Of a DNA stretch of 64,000 nucleotides, positions 57,600 to 64,000 are shown piece by piece (positions within the stretch are counted from its first letter, which is position 1; the number at the start of each line of letters is the position of its first letter). The notes under the pieces are model-generated. The model saw only the letters and a list, made by a program, of their open reading frames with translations, had not been told where the DNA came from and did no database searches. A program made the translations under genes and the position numbers. Source of the DNA: Macrotis lagotis (lineage: Eukaryota > Chordata > Mammalia > Peramelemorphia > Peramelidae); NCBI RefSeq assembly GCF_037893015.1, contig NC_133658.1, forward strand, positions 12,586,304 to 12,650,303, read 5' to 3'.

Positions 57600-57785
57600 G
57601 ACATGAAGGAAAAGTTTGGGAATGGGAGTCAGGGGACCAAGGTTCAAATCTAGGCTCATTTTTCAATCAGTTGTGTGACCTAAGGAAAGTTACAGCATCT
57701 ATAGGTCCCTCATTTTCACAGTAATGAAGTGAAGAAATTCTGTTAGAGTACTTCTGGCTTCATCTCTTGTGTTATATAATTCTAA
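57600..57785 (+). mobile_element. MIR SINE
   Basis: Seen: GGGAGTCAGGGGACCAAGG, TTCAAATCTAGGCTC, TTGTGTGACCTAAGG, CCCTCATTTTCACAGTAATG. Confidence 0.7.
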
Positions 57786-57994
57786 ATCATGGAACTAGAC
57801 AGAATGTCAGAAGAGCTGACCTAAGTTCAAATCAAAATTTTGGGAGACTATATTTAATCATCCCTAAAATGAGCAAACAATTTTTTTTACTGTCTACCTC
57901 TGACCCTGTCATGAAGAAAGACCTCAATATTTATGTTATAACACTAAAAACTCACTCTTTTTCTTGCATCAATATTTTCAAGTATAGTCAGGGA

Positions 57995-58240
57995 GCATAA
58001 AACTCCATGAGAGCCAATGTAGACCAATGGTTACAAGCAAGGGACTTAAAGTTAAGTGAGACCTTGCTTTAAAGTCTGACTTTGACATTTACTAACAATG
58101 GGAACTTAGGTAAGTTCCATTCATTTAATGAATATGTATTAACGACTTATTCTGGATCTATATTTTCATGAGTACTTAATGGACAAAATAAAAAAAATGA
58201 GTCATGCCCTTTCATCTGGGTTATTCATTATGTAGACTAT
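57995..58240 (+). mobile_element. MIR head, then L2-like relic
   Basis: Seen: CAATGTAGACCAATGGTTAC then GGGAACTTAGGTAAGTTCC (MIR). Then TTAATGAATATGTATTAACG then ACTTATTCTGG, with GTCATGCCCTTTCATC (antisense L2-like). Confidence 0.45.
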
Positions 58241-58244
58241 TAAA

Positions 58245-58915
58245 TATAGAAAAAAATAATATGGGTGAGCAAGGAAACACAGAAATCTCCAATTCATTCT
58301 TCCCGTCTATAAAAGGGGGGGGGCAATTTTAAGGATTTTGCCTTCAAATGCTTGTCATGGCCCACTAATGATATAATTAGGGTCAATTACTTTGTATACG
58401 TTAAAGCTCTCTAGTCAAGGAAGTTATTAGCATCAGGTCATGCCTCCATGCACAGTTTCAATTTTGCCTTCAGAAGTCCAAATGGGGCCAATCTATCTGC
58501 TCCAAGGGTTTGATTTTTGTTCAAGATTCCCTACTGTGTTCATCAGGTTAGTTTTCATCTAGCCACCATCTCTTTGAATTTAAGTTCAAAAACTGCATCC
58601 CCTTTCCTTATTCTAGACAAAGCTACTTTAAAGAAGCAAAAGAATGAAACTTTCAGTCAGGTCTTAACTATAAATGACTATCAAGTCCTCAGCATGCTCT
58701 TTGTCCAACCATATGCCCTCTCCACTGGCAATTTGGGGCAATTCTACTAATAAATCAAATGTTCTTTTCCCTTTGCCAGGTTTAAGAGTCATAGTTGGTG
58801 TTCTGATTAGCCTGTTGCCTGTATTGTTCAATTTGTGGATTGTCTCTCTTCATCCCAACATGTCTGCGGCTTTGCTTCCTTCCACCTTGTTTCAGTATTC
58901 TATCTACCATGTTCA
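58245..58915. other. no recognised feature
   Basis: Seen: unique sequence with a G-run at 58315-58323. Open frames here lack domains. Confidence 0.4.
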
Positions 58916-58919
58916 GTGA

Positions 58920-59118
58920 ATCATCCTTTTGGTTATGGCACATAACCTGACTCCAATACTCCAGGAAAAAAGCTAAATATTCTCTTTGACTCTTCCTATC
59001 CCTTTTTCCTTTCTGCCTATTCTCCAACCTTTGTTCAATGTATTTTATGGTAAATGTGGATTGGATCCCATCTTGTCTCTGTTGAGGTAGCTTTAATGAT
59101 TCTCCATCACCTAAATAA
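58920..59118 (+). mobile_element. L2 LINE internal relic
   Basis: Seen: TCTCTTTGACTCTTCC, GGATCCCATCTTGTCTC, then AGCTTTAATGATTCTCCATC then ACCT, like L2 ORF2 C-terminal coding wording (AGTGGCTCCCTATCACCT). Confidence 0.45.
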
Positions 59119-59119
59119 A

Positions 59120-59375
59120 AGAAGCGGATTATGGATCTGTAGACAGAGAACTGGGTTTGGGGTCAGGAAAATGTGAGTTCAAATTCAGCTTCAGATACTG
59201 CCTAGCTAGGAGACCCTGGGTATTTCCCTTAACCCGACTGTCTGACAAAAATACTCAATCCATTTAATCTACTGGAGAAGGAAATGACAGACCAGGCCAG
59301 TGTCTTTGCCAAATATATGTGCTCATGTGATTTTGTTAATCTGAGTGAATGTAGGAGGAAAACAAACAATTTGGG
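59120..59375 (+). mobile_element. SINE with BovB/RTE-type tail (MAR4-like)
   Basis: Seen: GGATCTGTAGACAGAGAACTG, TTCAAATTCAGCTTCAGATAC, CCTTAACCCGACTGTCTGAC, ACTGGAGAAGGAAATGACAG, CAGTGTCTTTGCCAAATATAT. This is the order of the 39.3-kb copy, with a decayed end. Confidence 0.6.
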
Positions 59376-59379
59376 ACTT

Positions 59380-59600
59380 GATATGCCACCAAGTTATCCT
59401 TTGAGGATGTCTGATTTGTCATCCAAAAGTCTGTAAGTTATTTATTCTACGTCCATCTCAATTTTCTCATTCCTAAAATAGGAACTTTATTTTACAGTCA
59501 TGAGAATATAACATACAGAGTTAATTTTACAAATCTTAAAGTGATTCATAAATGTTATAACTGCTGAATATCCTTTTCTTTCTGACTACATCTGTGAGTA

Positions 59601-59635
<35 letters not shown>

Positions 59636-60415
59636 CTTCCTTTTTCATCTTTCCTCCATTTTATTTTACTTTCTCAGGTAAGTTTCTAAAATCTCAAAAC
59701 CTCACAGATACTGAGCAACAGAACCATAGTTTCTTTATAAGAAGCTTTCCATCAGTACCTTGGGCAACATGAGAGGATTTTGGTTATGTTCCTTGGGAAG
59801 ATTTGGTGCCTTTCCTCTTTGTTTGTTTTTCTTTATGAGTCCTAGTTACTGGGAAATACGGAAAACGATATCTTGCAAATAGTTCTCTCTCTCTCTCTCG
59901 GAGAGCTCCTTGGAATTGCTTTGGACTGCTCTGGAGAAATGCTCTCATTTCCTGAATTTTCTGACTTTAGTCTTTATTTCTCTCCAACATGTGCTAGGTT
60001 ATAACACCAAGAGATGGGGAGGTTATTTTTGCCATGCTCTCCTGAAGCATCTCTGTTTATGATACTCCCTTCTAATCTCAATAACTCATTTTTCTTTCTG
60101 GGTTGTTTCTAGTGAAGGGAAAATAGAATGGTGAAAGGGACACAATAAAATTGGTCAAGATAAATAAGGGTATTTAGACTATAGAAGAGGAGTCTTAGAG
60201 TCAGAAACTGATTTGCACATGGTACTTAGGTGGGTACTTGACGTTGGCTAAATGACCTTGCTTGATGATGATGTTTTCAAGGACTGTCTTCAATTCTGCC
60301 ATTTGTAAGAAATTATATTTATCCTTTTTGACTCCAGAGAACAAGACTATCATACCTAGGTATATGACGAAAACTTAACTATTAAGCTGTAGATATTTTT
60401 TTAATCAAACTAATG
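59380..60415. other. unassigned; (TG)n at 59603-59631
   Basis: Seen: mostly unique, with a TG microsatellite and a short CT run at 59885-59899. No gene or named repeat. Confidence 0.45.
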
Positions 60416-60419
60416 ATTT

Positions 60420-60550
60420 CATCTTTCTAGGAGTAGCTGGAAGAATTGAAAGACTGAGTGATTTCCCCAGGATAGCCTAGTTTCTATACTAAAGAGATAG
60501 AAATGGAAGTCAACTCTTCTCGATGCTGAAGTTGCTTTCCAATCCTCTGG
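60420..60550 (-). mobile_element. MIR-like relic
   Basis: Seen: AAGACTGAGTGATTTCCCC then AGGATAGCCTAG fits antisense MIR. Diverged. Confidence 0.4.
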
Positions 60551-60891
60551 ATGCCCTTGTGACAATTTATAAATACATTATTATATAAACAGAGGGGAGC
60601 AATCTTATTTTAGGGCTAACTCACAATGAAGGAATTGATTCTTCCTTATTAGATATCTTCACTTATAAAGTTACCCTGAATATTTTTGGATCAATCTCTT
60701 TCAGTTTTGCTGCTCGGGTGATTCCACAAGTAGAGCTGACTTTGTCTCCCAAAATTTACAAATTGTTCAACAGTGATATTAAATTATTTAAATTAATTTT
60801 AATAGTGATAATTGTAAATACCCAAATTAACTACAAAAGACAGATGAAAGAAGACAGTATCTGCATTCAGAGAAAGAACTGATAAATAGAA

Positions 60892-60892
<1 letters not shown>

Positions 60893-60921
<29 letters not shown>
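60893..60921. repeat. (TA)n microsatellite
   Basis: Seen: an uninterrupted TA run. Confidence 0.95.
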
Positions 60922-60924
<3 letters not shown>

Positions 60925-61324
60925 GTTGTAAACATATACGCATACATATATACATATTTTTGGTTAATGATAGATATCTCTAGGGTGAGAGGGAAAGAAG
61001 AAGAAATTAATTTCATAACTTTTATTATATATGTAAAAGGATCAACAAATTATACCCAATCGGTGTGAAGTTTCAGGTTCTGCTATCTTATGGAAATGTT
61101 TGTTTTTTCCATTTATTAAATTTAATAAATAAAAATTTTTGAAAAATAATAGTGATATCATTTTTTTTTGTATTGGGGCAACATTCATTTAAACATCCTT
61201 ATATAAAAATGCTTAGCTCAGGAAGTTTTACATCAGCAAGAAAAGGAACTTCATTTCAGTTAAAAAAAATTGGTGAATGATGATGAGCCCATGTCAATTA
61301 ATTTCCGTTAGACATTGTTCTGGT

Positions 61325-61540
61325 TGAAATTCTGAGTTCCTGTCATCATTTATTCAATTACCAATATTTCAGGAAACATTTGTTGTGCCTGTTGTTGCTC
61401 TTGTCTTAGCTGACTGCTTTATTCGGCTCACTCTACTAGGTCCTCAGGATTCTACAGTATTTAGCTAAACTAGCATCTCTGCCCTTATGAAGCTTATAGT
61501 CTAGTTAACTAAGTAATACACTAAATAAATACCCCATGAA
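61325..61540 (-). mobile_element. L2-like relic
   Basis: Seen: AACATTTGTTGTGCCTGTTG, CTAGGTCCTCAGGATTC, CTGCCCTTATGAAGCTTATA then GTCTAGTTAACTAAG. This is the antisense order of an old L2-associated repeat. Confidence 0.55.
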
Positions 61541-61549
61541 TCCGTAAGT

Positions 61550-62170
61550 TCATCTCTGTGGGTAGGGGCTGTTGTAAGAACTCATCTGATTAAGATGGAA
61601 AATAATGCATCTATGACCTCATAGATAAATGCCTTTGTTGTTTATTTTTCTTTCTAGAAAAGAACCATGATATCAGGGGTGAAAGATCATGATATGGAAG
61701 GAACTGGATTCATGTAGGAAAGGACTGTGCAAAGTCAATAGCTTTGCTTTCTCCTCTGGAATCATATGGCTGCAGTGGCCAAATATTGGTCAGGATAATG
61801 GGAGATGGCCCTGATTTCGGGGGAGGCTGCCTTTGTAAGCTAGAGACTAACAGCTCTCAGTTTGACTGAAGCAAGTCCATTCAACAATTAAGGTTAGTTA
61901 AGAAAGAAATGAGGCAGAAATGGGTGTATTTAACCTATTCTCTCTCCTCTCAAAAAGTAAAGTTTGAAGGGGAAGATGCTCAGCGTTTCTGTCAAAATAG
62001 AAAGAGAGAATATGGATATTCATTCAACCAATTAGATCCAAAACAATGACGTAATGGGACTTGACCTGTGACCTACTGTTGATCAACTGGAGAGAGTTAG
62101 AATGATTTGGACCCTGGGAAGGATATGCAAATAAAGTCTCTTCACAAAATGATTATTTAACACCTGTCTA

Positions 62171-62177
<7 letters not shown>
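61550..62177. other. no recognised feature
   Basis: Seen: unique sequence without a supported gene or repeat. Confidence 0.45.

Positions 62178-62222
<45 letters not shown>
62178..62222. repeat. (CT)n microsatellite
   Basis: Seen: a pure CT run. Confidence 0.97.
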
Positions 62223-62223
<1 letters not shown>

Positions 62224-62224
62224 A

Positions 62225-63540
62225 ATATATATACATTCACCCACATAAACACATTCATAGACAAAATAATGATTATATTTTAATAATTACATTAAATACA
62301 TGGTTTCACATATATTTATCTTTTTCTGGCTCACTTCCTTTATGGAAATTATCCTATATGTTAATGATTTTTCTAGTACATAATTTTTAAAAAGTCATTT
62401 AATTACAGTGATTTAGTCTTATAAATATCTCCAACTTGGCTCTTCTATTTTTGTTTTAATATGTAAATCAGTTCTGATTCATTTGAGAAACTTTTCTTCC
62501 TTCAACAAGGGGCAAGGAAATTCAAATTTCTGTTTTGTGCCTCTATTATGACATCACTAGGCAACAATGACTTTGGCAAAATAAATGAAACTGCAAAACA
62601 CATTTCATCTTTTCAATGCTCAGATAAAATTTCATTTCTATGAACTCCCTCCAAAAAACCCCCAGGTTTTCACTCATTTTTGCTTTGAAACATATTTTAT
62701 ATTAGTTTTGCCAACAAACTGAAATGACAATCTACTGGAGATGAAAGAGAAACTCGAGGAAAGTTTCTGTAGAAATCTCTCTTTTGCAAATCACTTGTAG
62801 TTTAGAATTTCTTAGATATATTTTAAAAGGAAAAAATGAGAATTTGGAGAACTTAGCCTCTGATGTATTTTTACTAATAACAATAATGCTAGGGAGAATT
62901 CATAAGGTGGAAAAGTCGAGAATTTGATTGGGCTAATTATTGGAGTCATGCAATTGACATCCACTCTATTCCCATTGGTGAAAAGATTTCACTCCCATTA
63001 TATTGGGTAAACCACATATATACATTTGGACTTTGACAGCAAAATAAATTGAGAATGGAAATGTCTGAAGTCAGAAATGAATCAAATTCCTTCGATTTTG
63101 TGGCAAATAATTAGGCCCTCAAGGATTTGGTTGTTGCAATTGTTCTATTCACTTGCTGTAGCTACCTCTCCTCACTTCATCTCTCAGAGACCTCACAGCT
63201 AGACATTTTGACAGGAGCCCTGAGGAGTAACACCTCAAAGAAAAGGGGAAAACATCCCAAACTTTTAGGGTCAAATTAAAGTGATACAGTTTCCATTTAG
63301 GGAAGCTGTCCTACTGGGAATTAAATCATAATATGATGGAAATAAATCTTTTAAGTTTGAAAGAGAAAAGTTCAATTTGTGCTTTCAACATTTGTCCATT
63401 TAATTGAATACTTTATTCTGGTGGCCTGAGAAAGACCAGGATTCTGAGGTTTGTAATCACTTCTGGAAGCTATCTAGGGGTGTTGAGTGTCGAATTCAGA
63501 TATGTTGATAAGCAAATTGAATCAATATTGTGTTTTTATT
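62225..63540. other. repeat-poor unique sequence
   Basis: Seen: about 1.3 kb with no repeat, RNA gene or domain-bearing ORF that I can support. Confidence 0.45.
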
Positions 63541-63544
63541 TTGG

Positions 63545-63665
63545 TTTTAGAGTTGGAAAGGACCTCGTTAATTATGTTCTAGATGAACAAAGAGAAATTT
63601 GGAAATTTGAAATAGCTAGTCCTATGGCATACAAGTAGATAGGGTCCTGAGACTCCAAATACAGT
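63545..63665 (-). mobile_element. MIR-type relic
   Basis: Seen: TTTAGAGTTGGAAAGGACCTC, AAGAGAAATTTGGAAATTTG, TAGGGTCCTGAGACTCCAAAT fits the antisense of an old MIR/CORE repeat. The 109-aa minus-strand open frame across it is not a gene. Confidence 0.5.
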
Positions 63666-63669
63666 TCCC

Positions 63670-64000
63670 TATTTAGCATATAGGATCGCCTTTCCCATAT
63701 CACATGTTTTGCAACCATCTGATGAAATGGATTTCTTGGGGATATACTCACAGCAGAGCAGTATAGCTCTAAGAATGGCAAGCTGTTGTCGATTGTCAAC
63801 TCTATCATAGTGAAGTGTAGCTCACATTCAAAGGTAAAAGATTTGAAAGGAAAGACTTGATTGACAATTAGCCCATGAAGAGAAAGGTTAGGTTGTGTCA
63901 CATTCCATCACCACATAGCCCAAGCTACTGCTTGTCCTGCCTTGACGACCTGCAGCCGTGCCTTTTTGACTGGGGAGGCATCAAAAATCATTTAAACTTC
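63670..64000. other. no recognised feature
   Basis: Seen: unique sequence to the end of the window. Confidence 0.4.

Noticed and set aside
63572-63901. 109-aa minus-strand open frame
   Set aside because: It overlaps an antisense MIR-type repeat and shows no domain or signal peptide.
1-64000. CRISPR arrays, bacterial operons, tRNA, rRNA or snRNA genes
   Set aside because: No spaced direct repeats of CRISPR type. tRNA-like heads all belong to SINEs. Nothing resembling U6, 7SK or 5S was seen on either strand.

Overview
The window looks like a gene-poor, AT-rich intergenic or intronic stretch of a marsupial genome. The evidence is its repeat content: at least eight copies of a tRNA-derived SINE ending in ...CACTTAACCCCATTGCCTTGCAAAA, marsupial-type L1 LINEs with their characteristic 3' UTR, an RTE-like LINE ending in a C2H2 zinc finger together with a SINE that shares its tail, and old mammalian L2, MIR and CR1/L3 relics. 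A dasyuromorph (devil, antechinus or dunnart type) is my best guess, but that is inference. No exon of an active host gene was recognised. The one host-derived coding sequence is a processed (intronless) RNASEH1 pseudogene.

Layout. 289-1023: a short pogo-type DNA transposon with TA-bounded inverted repeats and a decayed Brinker-like plus CENP-B-like DNA-binding ORF. 2.5-11.7 kb: L1 pieces in both orientations, interrupted by an RTE-like LINE, a hAT relic, SINEs and one ~400-bp segment of unknown origin. 11.9-14.9 kb: simple repeats and SINEs, then a 100-N assembly gap (14987-15086). 15.1-16.6 and 20.3-21.3 kb: two 5'-truncated L1 3' ends, the second with an internal tandem duplication. 17-32 kb: mostly L2, MIR and CR1/L3 relics in unique sequence, including a repeat-poor tract at 27.1-28.7 kb. 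32.5-35.9 kb: a hAT relic, a second RTE-like copy and two SINEs. 35.9-49.4 kb: a dense nest. A minus-strand L1 (35.9-41.0 kb) carries five insertions. It abuts a plus-strand, nearly full-length L1 (41.04-48.63 kb) whose ORF1 holds the RNASEH1 retrocopy, and a further minus-strand L1 relic follows. 49.4-64 kb: L2, CR1/L3 and MIR relics, long CT microsatellites, a 204-bp tandem duplication, a fourth RTE-like copy, and otherwise unique sequence.

How the parts relate. The L1s are the likely machinery behind the RNASEH1 retrocopy, which has a 16-bp target duplication at a TT/AAAA site, a poly(A) signal and an A-rich tail. They probably also moved the main SINE. The RTE-like LINE shares its 3' tail with a second SINE class and may have mobilised it. 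Nesting gives relative ages: L1 hosts are oldest, RTE-like and hAT insertions come next, and SINEs and the RNASEH1 copy are youngest. Family names come from recall of consensus sequences, since no database search was possible. Boundaries without stated target duplications are approximate.
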